The notes: generated by a model not told the origin, from the sequence alone. 25,600 bases of DNA from Lachnospiraceae bacterium UBA6998 (GCA_002448395.1 DJXS01000138.1:1-25600); one strand, 5' to 3'. Positions 13,455-21,679 are shown, counted from the first letter of the stretch. A program made the numbers and translations.

Positions 13455-15764
13455 TCAATAATGAAGGAAATCCTTATCCCTCAGAATAATTCTCTGTGCC
13501 CCTCCCTTTCTTCGGGAGAAAGAATCCACAAGGCTCGAGATCGTCTTGCGGCTCGCGTAGTAAAGCGCTTCGTCCACGATATCCCTGATATCCTCCAGAG
13601 TGACTGTGTGATCGACGGTCTGCATGGACATGATCCTGCTCTGAAGAGCCCCCATCCCGTACTCATCGATCTCGCACTGGAGCTTTCCCGCGTACTCTCT
13701 GGCATATCCCAGAAGTGTATCCACACTCAGGGCCGCTATATCAACCCTGGCCGGGAACATCTCTTTCATCCTCGGGTGATCGTTCAGGAACGCGTCCATG
13801 ACGCCCTTTCTGTCGATCATGATGATCAAAATACTGCGCTCCGGCACGGCAAGCATCTCGCAGAGGGCTGCCGCTCCCTCTTCGCTCATCATGGAGGCCT
13901 TCTCTATGATCAGAGCGCCGAAGGGCATTCTCGGGATCACGCGAAGGACGTTCTCCCTGGTGATATATCTGCCTTCCGATTTCGCGATCTGGCCGACGAA
14001 ATTGGGATTCTTCTGCCGGTATCTCAGCACCAGCTCCCTGGCGAGGCTGAGCGTTCCGGCCCCTTCGTCGCCTGTGATCACGACATTGCCTGTCCCGCCT
14101 TCAAGAAAGATCCTGTCGAGCGCGTCCGTGAGCTGCCGGATGGAATCTTCGGAGTGAAGATACATCTGGCCCTTGCCGCTCTTTCCATCTGTTCTGGTCA
14201 GCGTCATCTGCTCCACGGCAAATTCCTTCGGGAATGCTCCTCCGCCTTCCGTCACGAACAGGCTCGTATCATAGCCGGCGTTCTCTTCGTCGTTGTCTCT
14301 GATCGTAAGCGCCTTGTGCACTTCGCCCGGATCCCAGGATTTGGTCGAGCTGTTATTCTCGCGGTTCGCGCCGCCCCGGACTGTCTGCATATTCACGGGC
14401 TTCTGCGGCGGGCTGTCATCCTCAAGCCCATTGTATTCGTAGAAGTCCCTCTTCACCTTCTCCCACTCATTCATGATCTCTTCGAGATTGAGCTGTCCGG
14501 TGATCTGTTTCTCCGGCTTAGGGTCTTCCTGTATGACCATCGCGTACTGTCCGTCAGTCTCCTGGCGCAGGTAAGGGTCATAGTTTTCCAGGTTCCTGAG
14601 TCCCCTGGCGATCGTCTCCTGCATCCTCTCCTGCGAAAATATAGATTCTTCCACAGAACTGACTTGGAAGGAGCGATCCTCAAACACCGCGTGATCCGAT
14701 GCAGGTGCCGGCGCCGCGTTCCTGTCCGATTTCTTCGGTCTGCCCGTGTCGCGCTCCGCCTGCCTGTTCTCACTCTCCCGGCTTTTCTTCGCCGGTTTCT
14801 TCTTCAGTTCCCCGGGGCTGATCCTGTAATCCTCATATTCCCAGGGGATCTCCGCGACTTCCGGTTCCCGGTTGAGCGCGGGGATCATTTCCTCTTTCTC
14901 TGCGGCTTCTTCAGGACCTTCCTGCGCCTGCCCGGCTGCAGCTTCTTCCTTCTGTTCCGTTCCTTCTGAGGCAGAGCTGCTCGATTCCTCGCCGGCAGAG
15001 CCGCTTAGTTTCTCGCCTGCAGCATTGTATTGCCCCTCTCCGGCGGCGCTGTTCTCAGCGTCCGCGTCAGGACTTCCGGAACCCTCCGGTATACTGACAG
15101 TCCCGCTTTCCAATGCACTGACACTTTCTCCGCTGCTCTCCTCCTCTTCTTCCCCGTTCATCTTTCTGAAAAGGGCTTTCTGCTTCACCGTCAGTTCCGT
15201 GAAGGAGGCTTTCAGTTCCAGAGCCTTGTACACATATTTGCCATATCCGAAAAAGGCAACGATCTCATCACATTGGGAAGCGCAGAGAGTCCTCTCTCCG
15301 GCTTCCAGATACAGCTTCGCAAGCTCAAAGGCCCACTTGTCCCGGTAGTCATGCCTGGCCAGATCCTCCAGGACGGCGATCCTCTCGTTTACACTGACAT
15401 TCTGCGCCTTGTACAGTTTGTACTGAAGCACATAGCGGTCCGCGTCTCTCGGCGCCACATTGATATACTCGTTGTAGAGCTGCAGCGCCCTCACATAATT
15501 TCCGAGTTTGAGTTCAAGCTCACAGAGAGAAAAAATGATCTGCCTTCCGTACGGACTCTTGGCGTAAGCCAGTTCCAGTACCCGCTTGCTGTCATGATAT
15601 CTTCGGTTTACTTTATAAACGTCGCTGATCCTGCAGAGTGTCCTTACATTCTTCACTCTGCGCCAGTCCACCGAGTCGGCGATTTCCGCCGCCTCCTTGA
15701 ATCGACGCTTGGAGATCAGCGAATCGATCTCGCTGATCGTAACTTTCAGTTCATATTTATCCAA
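13455..15764 (-). CDS. TPR protein with degenerate AAA+ domain
   Basis: 769 residues from the TTG start. Residues about 2-195 are TPR-like helical repeats (FKEAAEIADSVDWRRVKNVR, HDSKRVLELAYAKSP, YVRALQLYNEYINVAP). About 200-300 is acidic and Ala/Ser/Gly-rich, about 315-350 basic, both likely disordered. A short conserved-looking segment (ITGQLNLEEIMNEWEKVK) lies near 421-438. The C-terminal 530-745 follows the AAA+ order, but Walker A reads GDEGAGTLS (Lys replaced by Thr571) and Walker B reads ALIIEKAS (E621-K622 instead of D-E). It is probably a non-hydrolysing scaffold. The frame extends to a GTG at 15791, but the TTG at 15764 has GAGG seven bases upstream and gives the N-terminus LDKYELKV, so it is preferred. 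From memory, similar proteins are common in Lachnospiraceae; role unknown. It has its own promoter. Confidence 0.85.
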   Translation of the reverse strand: MDKYELKVTISEIDSLISKRRFKEAAEIADSVDWRRVKNVRTLCRISDVYKVNRRYHDSKRVLELAYAKSPYGRQIIFSLCELELKLGNYVRALQLYNEYINVAPRDADRYVLQYKLYKAQNVSVNERIAVLEDLARHDYRDKWAFELAKLYLEAGERTLCASQCDEIVAFFGYGKYVYKALELKASFTELTVKQKALFRKMNGEEEEESSGESVSALESGTVSIPEGSGSPDADAENSAAGEGQYNAAGEKLSGSAGEESSSSASEGTEQKEEAAAGQAQEGPEEAAEKEEMIPALNREPEVAEIPWEYEDYRISPGELKKKPAKKSRESENRQAERDTGRPKKSDRNAAPAPASDHAVFEDRSFQVSSVEESIFSQERMQETIARGLRNLENYDPYLRQETDGQYAMVIQEDPKPEKQITGQLNLEEIMNEWEKVKRDFYEYNGLEDDSPPQKPVNMQTVRGGANRENNSSTKSWDPGEVHKALTIRDNDEENAGYDTSLFVTEGGGAFPKEFAVEQMTLTRTDGKSGKGQMYLHSEDSIRQLTDALDRIFLEGGTGNVVITGDEGAGTLSLARELVLRYRQKNPNFVGQIAKSEGRYITRENVLRVIPRMPFGALIIEKASMMSEEGAAALCEMLAVPERSILIIMIDRKGVMDAFLNDHPRMKEMFPARVDIAALSVDTLLGYAREYAGKLQCEIDEYGMGALQSRIMSMQTVDHTVTLEDIRDIVDEALYYASRKTISSLVDSFSRRKGGAQRIILRDKDFLHY

Positions 15765-15847
15765 CTTTAGACCTCGGCTGTTACTCGTCACAATTTACTA
15801 CAAACCGGTCCTCACCTGTGCAAAAACAGGGCAAATTCACTAATTTC

Positions 15848-15876
15848 AGTTTATCATACGCCTATAGCAATGTCAA
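15848..15876 (-). promoter_or_regulatory. Sigma-A promoter of the TPR/AAA gene
   Basis: On the minus strand a perfect TTGACA (15871-15876) is followed after 17 bases by TAAACT (15848-15853). It lies between the rsmA stop and the TPR gene, giving a leader of about 75 nt. Confidence 0.75.
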
Positions 15877-15899
15877 AAACCAATGGCTGTCCTGCCGCT

Positions 15900-16796
15900 T
15901 CAATTGCCCTGTTCCTGTGCCTTCAGATCCGGATCCAGCTTAAGGGAAAGCTGCGCGAACTGCTCCAGAGAAAGAGCCTCCCCCCTCACAGTTGCAGGCA
16001 GCCCCATCTCTTCCAGTGCCTCCGTCACTTCTTCCCTGGTATATTGTTTCCCGCCGACACAATAGCCGTGGGAAATCGCGTTGGCGAGCGTCTTGCGGCG
16101 CTGGTTGAAAGCCGCCCTGATCAGGCCGAACATGACCTTCTCACTGCATTCCACCGGCGGCTCCTCATAGGCCTTTAGGCACAGGACGCTGCTGTCCACA
16201 CCCGGCCTCGGAATAAAGCAGGACGGGCTCACCGTCATCACCGCTTCAGGCTCGGCATAATACTGGACCGCAAGGGACAGAGCTCCGTACTCTTTGCTCC
16301 CCGGACCTGAGCGGATCCTGTCCGCCACTTCTTTCTGGACCATTACCGTGATGCTCCTGAACACATTTTTCTGCTCCAGCAGCTGCATCAGGATCGGTGT
16401 GGTCACATAATAGGGAAGATTGGCCACTACCTTGAGCGGCTTTCCCTCATTATACTCATTGCAAATTCCCCGCAGGTCGGTTTTCAGAATATCCTGCCAC
16501 AATATTTTGACATTATCGCAGTCCTCCAGAGTCTCCGCCAGCACCGGCCGCAGGCTCTCGTCGATCTCGACGCAGACCACCCGTCCCGCCGCCTCCGACA
16601 AAAGCTGCGTCATGCTGCCGATCCCGGGCCCGATCTCCAGCACACAGTCGTCCTTCGTGATCTGCGCGGCGTCAATGATCCCTCTGATCACATTCGCGTC
16701 GATCAGGAAGTTCTGCCCGTACTTCTTGCGGGCCCTGATCCCGTATTTCTCCAAAATATACCGGGTAGCGCCCGGTGTCGCCAATACTTCTCTCAT
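15900..16796 (-). CDS. rsmA: 16S rRNA (adenine(1518)-N6/adenine(1519)-N6)-dimethyltransferase
   Basis: Dimethylates two adjacent adenines in the 3'-terminal helix of 16S rRNA, a late step of 30S assembly; loss classically gives kasugamycin resistance. 298 residues with the full KsgA/RsmA signature: KKYGQNFLID (24-33), SAM-binding motif I VLEIGPGIGSMT (52-63), motif II acidic VCVEID, catalytic motif IV NLPYY (126-130), and RPGVDSSVL and FNQRRKTL in the C-terminal part. The ATG at 16796 has AGAGGA upstream. It begins 14 bases after tatD, forming the familiar tatD-rsmA pair; the ribonuclease M5 gene often found between them in Bacillota is absent. Confidence 0.98.
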   Translation of the reverse strand: MREVLATPGATRYILEKYGIRARKKYGQNFLIDANVIRGIIDAAQITKDDCVLEIGPGIGSMTQLLSEAAGRVVCVEIDESLRPVLAETLEDCDNVKILWQDILKTDLRGICNEYNEGKPLKVVANLPYYVTTPILMQLLEQKNVFRSITVMVQKEVADRIRSGPGSKEYGALSLAVQYYAEPEAVMTVSPSCFIPRPGVDSSVLCLKAYEEPPVECSEKVMFGLIRAAFNQRRKTLANAISHGYCVGGKQYTREEVTEALEEMGLPATVRGEALSLEQFAQLSLKLDPDLKAQEQGN

Positions 16797-16810
16797 GTAT
16801 TCCTCTTTCT

Positions 16811-17575
16811 TTATAAGCGGTACATCGTCACAGCGTTCTGCTCCGTAACCCGGATCACTTCTTCTTCCGGAATGCCCTTTATCTCCGCAAGCTTTTTGAC
16901 AACATGGGGAAGATAAAGCGAGGAATTCCTCTTTCCTCTGAAAGGCACCGGCGCCAGATACGGGCAGTCCGTCTCCAGGATCAGGCGCTCCAGCGGAATC
17001 TCTCGAGCGACCTCAACAAGCTTCCTGGCATTTTTAAAAGTAAGGACTCCCCCGATACCGATATAGAATCCCATCTTAACGAATTCCCTTGCCATCTCCA
17101 CGCTGTAAGAAAAACAGTGTACCACACCTCCTGTCTTCTCCGCATTATTTTCCTTCATGATCCTCATTGTATCCGCCGCCGCTTCCCTCGAGTGAACGAC
17201 GATCGGAAGATCCACCTCTCCGGCCAGCTGAATCTGTCTGGCAAACCAATGCTTCTGGATCTCTCTGTCAGGCTCCGGCCAATAATAATCCAGCCCGATC
17301 TCTCCGACGGCTACGGCTTTCTCATCACTAAGTTTTCCCCTGATCTCCTCCAGCAGCTCCTCCGTCATCTCCGCGCAGTGCTCCGGATGAATTCCGAGCG
17401 CGCAGTATACATGAGGAAAACGATGCGCCAGGTCAAGGCATTCATCTATGCTCCGGGGAGACGCGGCTATATTCACCACGCGCCCGATGCCCGCCTCAGG
17501 AAGCCCCGCAAGCAGCTCCTCCCTGTCACTGTCAAACGCCTCATCGTCATAATGTGCATGTGTATCAAATATCAT
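16811..17575 (-). CDS. tatD: TatD-family metal-dependent hydrolase/DNase
   Basis: TIM-barrel metal-dependent hydrolase of the TatD family, with members shown to be 3'-5' exonucleases or deoxyribonucleases. 254 residues with all metal-site motifs: FDTHAHYDD at the N-terminus, ALGIHPEH, VGEIGLDYYW with the bridging Glu, IVVHSREA, VVHCFS and LETDCPYLAP. The frame is open to a TTG at 17593, but the ATG at 17575 follows AGAGGA with a 5-base spacer and gives the canonical MIFDTHAH start. It is the first gene of a tatD-rsmA operon and divergent from the tRNA-Lys gene. Its true cellular substrate is not settled for the family. Confidence 0.96.
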   Translation of the reverse strand: MIFDTHAHYDDEAFDSDREELLAGLPEAGIGRVVNIAASPRSIDECLDLAHRFPHVYCALGIHPEHCAEMTEELLEEIRGKLSDEKAVAVGEIGLDYYWPEPDREIQKHWFARQIQLAGEVDLPIVVHSREAAADTMRIMKENNAEKTGGVVHCFSYSVEMAREFVKMGFYIGIGGVLTFKNARKLVEVAREIPLERLILETDCPYLAPVPFRGKRNSSLYLPHVVKKLAEIKGIPEEEVIRVTEQNAVTMYRL

Positions 17576-17610
17576 CTCTGTCCTCTTTTGCAAAAAATAA
17601 TAAAAAAGTC

Positions 17611-17639
17611 TTGCATTTCCAAAACTCTTCCCCTATAAT
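17611..17639 (+). promoter_or_regulatory. Sigma-A promoter of the tRNA-Lys gene
   Basis: TTGCAT (17611-17616), 17 bases, TATAAT (17634-17639). Transcription would start near 17646, giving a 5' leader of about 44 nt before the tRNA. The same -35/-10 pair recurs before the first glucosaminidase gene. Confidence 0.75.
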
Positions 17640-17643
17640 AACA
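17635..17643 (-). promoter_or_regulatory. Candidate extended -10 promoter of tatD-rsmA
   Basis: On the minus strand TGTTATTAT is a TG-N-TATTAT extended -10; the -35 position (TTTCTT) is poor. It overlaps the opposing TATAAT of the tRNA promoter and would give a leader of about 50 nt to tatD. Confidence 0.45.
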
Positions 17644-17689
17644 CTTGCGTCACGGATAAGAAAACAATTTCGTCGCACAAATACAATAT

Positions 17690-17762
17690 GCGCTTCTAGC
17701 TCAGCTGGTAGAGCACCTGACTCTTAATCAGGGTGTCCAGGGTTCGAGTCCCTGGAGGCGCA
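17690..17762 (+). tRNA. tRNA-Lys (anticodon CTT)
   Basis: 73-nt cloverleaf. The acceptor GCGCTTC pairs with GAGGCGC (one T-G wobble). D-arm TAGCTCAGCTGGTAGAGCA, anticodon stem CCTGA/TCAGG with loop CTCTTAA, and T-arm CAGGG-TTCGAGT-CCCTG follow in order. The discriminator is A and CCA is not encoded. The CTT anticodon reads AAG lysine codons. Confidence 0.97.
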
Positions 17763-17770
17763 CGCAAGAG

Positions 17771-17814
17771 ACTGTTGCACTTACTGATCTGTTCAGTAAC
17801 TGCGGCAGTTTTTT
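17771..17814 (+). terminator. Intrinsic terminator of the tRNA-Lys transcript
   Basis: A long hairpin: ACTGTTGCA pairs with TGCGGCAGT (two G-U wobbles), then a C/C mismatch, then a perfect TTACTGA/TCAGTAA inner stem around TCTGT. It is followed by six T (17809-17814). Confidence 0.9.
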
Positions 17815-17934
17815 ATTGCCAAAATATTGCCGGCAGCCTGCATGTCAGTACAGCAGGATTTCCATTTCCGACGCTTCAAAATAGTCGTCCTTCCACATAT
17901 ATTAAGAATTTATTACAAATTGTGAATATATTAT

Positions 17935-17963
17935 TTGCATATTCGTCATTTATTCGTTATAAT
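17935..17963 (+). promoter_or_regulatory. Sigma-A promoter of the glucosaminidase gene pair
   Basis: TTGCAT (17935-17940), a 17-base spacer and TATAAT (17958-17963) in AT-rich DNA, with the predicted start about 35 bases before the first gene. No operator was recognised. Confidence 0.8.
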
Positions 17964-18004
17964 CAACGTAAAAATGGTTAATAATTTGTGGAAGGAGTTC
18001 CCTT

Positions 18005-20374
18005 ATGAAACGCAAACTGGCTTTACTTTTGGCAGGCTGCTTAGCAATTTCTCCCGCGGCTGCAGGTCTTTATCCCGTTCAGGCTTTTGCCGCTGAAGCA
18101 GGCGTTGAATCGAAACCCGGCGAACAGGTTTCGGTCAGCGTATCGGTCAGCGACGAGAATGGGACCATCCTCACCGAAAAAACTGCTAGGGAAGCAAATG
18201 CCGAACAGTACAGCATGACCGTCGGAGATACCCGGCAGCTCACCGCTGTTATGGAGCAGGGCGATGGCTTCCCCGCTCTTTCGACCTGGAGCAGTGAAAC
18301 TCCCGAGATCATCGATATTGATGATGACGGTATTATAACTGCAATATCTGAAGGCAAAGGCCTGATCTCACTGAGCATCTCCTACGACGTCAGTCAGAAT
18401 CCCGTGGAATTCAAATATGAAATCATCGTTAACGAGGCTGAAGCTGAGGTTTCTGAAGAAACTGCTGTAGTGACAGCCTCAGACGCAGCAACTGATGCAG
18501 CAGCAGCTGAAATCGCAGATCCCATCGCAGCTGAAGCGACGACCGGCGAGGCAGCAGCTGAAACCGCAGATCCCACCGCAGCTGAAGCGACGACCGGCGA
18601 GGCAGCAGCTGAAACCGCAGATCCCACCGCCGATGAAGCGACGACCGGCGAGGCAGCACCTGAAACCGCAGATCCCACTACTGCTGCCACAGACACAACA
18701 ACAGCAACGAGCGAAACAACAGCTACCGACGCAACAGCTGCTGCCGCAGCAGCAGCACCTGACGCAGCAACAGCCGAAATCGCAGATCCCACCGTCGCAG
18801 CTACAGCCGCAGTCGCATCCGAAGATCCCACAGAGACAGCAACCGCTTCCATTGCGATGAACTCCGCTGTACAGACCGGAAACGCCTCTTCACTAGTCGA
18901 CCCTGCCGAGGGCGAACCCACTGTCATAACACCTCACTGGGAAGGCAGCACATCGAACTGGAGTTATATCACCGTCGACGGCACCAAGGCCACCGGTAAG
19001 GTAGAAATCGACGGGCAGACCTATATTTTCACTCCCGAGGGACTCATGAAGACCGGATGGGCCAAATACGGAGATTACTGGTACTATCTGGAGAAAAACG
19101 GCCGTATGGTTAAAGGCTGGCTCAAGTTAAATGATGCCTGGTATTACCTTAATGATGACGGATCCATGAAGACCGGCCGGCTTGATCTTAACGGCACTTC
19201 CTACATTTTTGACGAATCCGGCAAAATGCGGACCGGCTGGACCAAATTCGACGGCAAATGGTATTATCTGGGCCTCGGCGGTTCAATGCTGAAGAGCTGG
19301 CAGTATATCGACAAAAAATGGTATTACCTTACAAGCGACGGCTCCATGAAGACCGGCTGGCTTGATCTCGGCGATACCACTTACATCTTTGACAATTCCG
19401 GTAAAATGCAGACCGGCTGGGCCAAATATGACGGCAAGTGGTATTTGCTGGGCGCAGGCGGTTCAATGCTGAAGGGCTGGCAGTATACCGGCAAAAAATG
19501 GTATTACCTTAATGATGACGGCTCCATGAAGATCGGTTGGTTCAAGGCAGACGGCTATTGGTACTACCTCGAAGCATCCGGCGCTATGGTGACCGGCTGG
19601 CTTGAATCAGGAGGTACTTGGTATTACTTCGACGGCTCCGGTGTAATGAAGACGGGCTGGGTCAAAACAGATGGTCACTGGTACTACCTGAGCATATCCG
19701 GCGCCATGATGACCGGCTGGCAGAAACTAAGCGGGCGCTGGTATTACTTCAACCCGGATGGCGACATGAGACACGGTTGGCTCAAGTATAACGGCAGCTG
19801 GTATTACCTTGGTGCTGCCGGATACATGAAGACCGGATCCCAGTATATTGATGGCACATGGTATTACTTCAGTGACAGCGGAGCCCTTGCTGTCTCCACT
19901 AATTCCTACAGCAACACGCAGGAGTTTATCGAGTGCATCGCGCCTCTGATCATAAAATACGCTCCTCAGTACAACGTCAGAGTCATCAGCCCCATCATTG
20001 CTCAGGCAATCCTTGAGAGCGCTTCCGGTGAATCGAGCCTCGGCAAAAAATACAACAACTTCTTCGGTCTCAAGTGCGGAACACTTTGGACCGGAAAGAG
20101 CGTAAACCTCCTCACCGGCGAGGAATATACACCCGGACATTACACAACGATCTCCGCGAACTTCCGTGTCTTTGACACGATGGAGGAAGGCGTAAAGGGA
20201 TACTTCGAGTTCCTGTTCAAAAACAGGACCCGCTACAACAACCTGATCGGTGAGACAGATCCCTACGAGTACCTTGTAAAGATCAAGGAAGACGGCTACG
20301 CGACTTCCAGCAGGTATGTCCAGAACGTCTACAACGTGATCCTGCGCTACGACCTGACCAGATTTGACCCGTGA
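18005..20374 (+). CDS. Secreted beta-N-acetylglucosaminidase (GH73-type) with Big2, Ala/Thr-rich and cell-wall-binding repeat regions
   Basis: An exported autolysin-type enzyme expected to cut N-acetylglucosaminyl bonds in peptidoglycan while bound to the wall. 789 residues in order: signal peptide (1 to about 30, ending near QAFAAEA), a bacterial Ig-like Big2 domain (about 69-142, TVGDTRQLTA...WSSETPEI), an Ala/Thr/Glu low-complexity spacer (about 143-292) with 17-residue repeats, about fifteen 20-residue aromatic cell-wall-binding repeats (about 339-630, WYYLxxxGxMKTGW), and a C-terminal FlgJ/LytB-type glucosaminidase domain (about 637-789). The likely catalytic Glu is E671 in AILESASGESS; NNFFGLKC and YATSSRYV are family landmarks. 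The ATG at 18005 has GGAAGGAG upstream. It is followed after 16 bases by a shorter paralogue, probably as an operon. Wall ligand (choline or other) is not certain. Confidence 0.93.
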   Translation: MKRKLALLLAGCLAISPAAAGLYPVQAFAAEAGVESKPGEQVSVSVSVSDENGTILTEKTAREANAEQYSMTVGDTRQLTAVMEQGDGFPALSTWSSETPEIIDIDDDGIITAISEGKGLISLSISYDVSQNPVEFKYEIIVNEAEAEVSEETAVVTASDAATDAAAAEIADPIAAEATTGEAAAETADPTAAEATTGEAAAETADPTADEATTGEAAPETADPTTAATDTTTATSETTATDATAAAAAAAPDAATAEIADPTVAATAAVASEDPTETATASIAMNSAVQTGNASSLVDPAEGEPTVITPHWEGSTSNWSYITVDGTKATGKVEIDGQTYIFTPEGLMKTGWAKYGDYWYYLEKNGRMVKGWLKLNDAWYYLNDDGSMKTGRLDLNGTSYIFDESGKMRTGWTKFDGKWYYLGLGGSMLKSWQYIDKKWYYLTSDGSMKTGWLDLGDTTYIFDNSGKMQTGWAKYDGKWYLLGAGGSMLKGWQYTGKKWYYLNDDGSMKIGWFKADGYWYYLEASGAMVTGWLESGGTWYYFDGSGVMKTGWVKTDGHWYYLSISGAMMTGWQKLSGRWYYFNPDGDMRHGWLKYNGSWYYLGAAGYMKTGSQYIDGTWYYFSDSGALAVSTNSYSNTQEFIECIAPLIIKYAPQYNVRVISPIIAQAILESASGESSLGKKYNNFFGLKCGTLWTGKSVNLLTGEEYTPGHYTTISANFRVFDTMEEGVKGYFEFLFKNRTRYNNLIGETDPYEYLVKIKEDGYATSSRYVQNVYNVILRYDLTRFDP
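18515..18667 (+). repeat. Three 51-bp tandem repeats (17-residue units)
   Basis: Units at 18515-18565, 18566-18616 and 18617-18667 each begin GCAGATCCCA and encode ADPxAAEATTGEAAAET-like peptides. A fourth unit starts at 18668 and breaks off. Copies 1 and 2 are nearly identical, consistent with recent expansion; unit number may vary among strains. Confidence 0.92.
19021..19890 (+). repeat. Array of about fifteen 60-bp cell-wall-binding repeats
   Basis: The TGGTAYTA core (Trp-Tyr-Tyr) recurs with an exact 60-base period, with every third early unit replaced by a TYIF variant. The block 19141-19320 is repeated as 19321-19500 with high similarity, a 180-base higher-order unit of three repeats. 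This is coding sequence of the first glucosaminidase, not a CRISPR array. Confidence 0.92.
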
Positions 20375-20390
20375 TTTATAAGGAGTATTG

Positions 20391-21626
20391 ATGATTAAGA
20401 AATTCTTCACCTGTTTATCGCTCATACTGATGCTCGCGACAGCCGCACCTGTGCTGTCCCCCGCGCTTCCCGCACAGGCCGCTGCAGATATCACTTCGGA
20501 CGGCTCAGTCAGGACGGGATGGGTCAGTAAGTCCGGGGACTGGTACTATTTTGACAAAAAAGACGGTCAGATGAAAACCGGCTGGATCAAAGACCAAAAC
20601 AAATGGTACTATCTCAGTTCCAAGGACGGAAAGATGGTAACAGGATGGCTGGTCCTCAATCCCTCCGGGAACAAATATTACCTCAAAAAGGACGGATCTA
20701 TGATCCAGGGACCCGCGTGGGCATCGATCGGCGGCGGCAAATATTTCTTTAACGCTAATGGCGAAGTCACGAACGGTTGGGAGTTAAAAAACGAAAAATG
20801 GTACTACTACACCACTGACGGCACAATAGTTAAGAGCAGATGGGTCCTCTACAAGAAGCACTACTACTATCTGGGTTCCGACGGAGCCTGCGCGGTGGGC
20901 ACAGTTAAGATCGACGGCAAAGAGTACAAGTTCGGCAAAAACTGTGAACTGCTCGGCACTATCCCCTCTTCCGTTGCATCCGCGGCCAAAGCGCCGCTGA
21001 CAACCGAAAAGCTTAAGTCCGGCACCGCGTATGTGGACACGGATCCGGCAAGCTCCGCTTCTTCAGCAAAGACAAAAACTGCTTCCACTGAAGCCAAAGA
21101 GGATGCCTCGAAAGCAGCAGCAACTGCTGCCATCACCAAGGTCGTCGGCAAACTCAACGAGACCACGGAATCCAGAAAGCAGTTCGTGATCCAGATCGCT
21201 AATTACGTCCGCAAATATGCTCCTCAGTACGGCATAAAGGTTTACAGCCCCATTATCGCGCAGGCGATCCATGAGAGCGGCTGGGGAGAATCTTCTCTCT
21301 CTGCCAAGTACCACAACTACTTTGGCCTCAAGTGCGGTACTCTTTGGAAAGGCAAGAGCGTCAATCTCTCAACCAAGGAGGAATACTCCGCCGGAACACT
21401 GACTACGATCAGGAGCAATTTCCGCGCCTATGACAGCATGGAAGAAGGCGTCAAGGGATACTTTGAATTCATACAGCTCCAGCGCTATGCCAACCTCAAG
21501 GGCGTCACAAGTCCCAGGCAGTACCTGCAGAACATCAAAAATGACGGATACTGCACAGGCAGCCAGTACGTCGACCACACAATGGCGATCATTAATCTTT
21601 ATAACCTGACACAATTCGACAATTGA
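20391..21626 (+). CDS. Secreted beta-N-acetylglucosaminidase (GH73-type), shorter paralogue
   Basis: 411 residues: signal peptide (1 to about 30, ending PAQAAAD), seven or so cell-wall-binding repeats (about 35-190, GWVSKSGDWYYF, GWIKDQNKWYYL), an Ala/Ser/Thr/Lys linker (about 195-260), and a C-terminal glucosaminidase domain (about 265-411) clearly paralogous to that of the preceding gene. The catalytic Glu is likely E295 in AIHESGWGESS; HNYFGLKCGTLWKGKSVNL matches the upstream protein almost residue for residue. The order is the same but the Big2 and Ala/Thr regions are missing. The ATG at 20391 has AAGGAG 5 bases upstream; an in-frame TTG precedes it directly. It lies 16 bases after the first gene and 53 bases before tadA with no terminator between, so tadA may be cotranscribed. 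Confidence 0.93.
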   Translation: MIKKFFTCLSLILMLATAAPVLSPALPAQAAADITSDGSVRTGWVSKSGDWYYFDKKDGQMKTGWIKDQNKWYYLSSKDGKMVTGWLVLNPSGNKYYLKKDGSMIQGPAWASIGGGKYFFNANGEVTNGWELKNEKWYYYTTDGTIVKSRWVLYKKHYYYLGSDGACAVGTVKIDGKEYKFGKNCELLGTIPSSVASAAKAPLTTEKLKSGTAYVDTDPASSASSAKTKTASTEAKEDASKAAATAAITKVVGKLNETTESRKQFVIQIANYVRKYAPQYGIKVYSPIIAQAIHESGWGESSLSAKYHNYFGLKCGTLWKGKSVNLSTKEEYSAGTLTTIRSNFRAYDSMEEGVKGYFEFIQLQRYANLKGVTSPRQYLQNIKNDGYCTGSQYVDHTMAIINLYNLTQFDN

Positions 21627-21679
21627 TGCTGCTATGATAATGGTATTCCCGATCACCCAGATATTGGAGATTACAGAAG

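Noticed and set aside
11641..13461. 606-codon open frame on + opposite glgB
   Set aside because: It is antisense to a full, well-conserved branching enzyme, has no family motifs and no convincing ribosome site. GC-rich codon structure explains it.
13344..14969. 541-codon open frame on + opposite the TPR/AAA gene
   Set aside because: It has no recognisable domain; the minus strand has a promoter, ribosome site and domain order. Treated as a shadow.
18394..18927. 177-codon Ala/Val-rich frame on - inside the first glucosaminidase gene
   Set aside because: It is the reverse reading of the Ala/Thr low-complexity repeat; no ribosome site.
19021..19890. Regular 60-base periodicity resembling a CRISPR array
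   Set aside because: The whole unit is in frame, every copy encodes the aromatic wall-binding motif, and there are no unique spacers between identical repeats.
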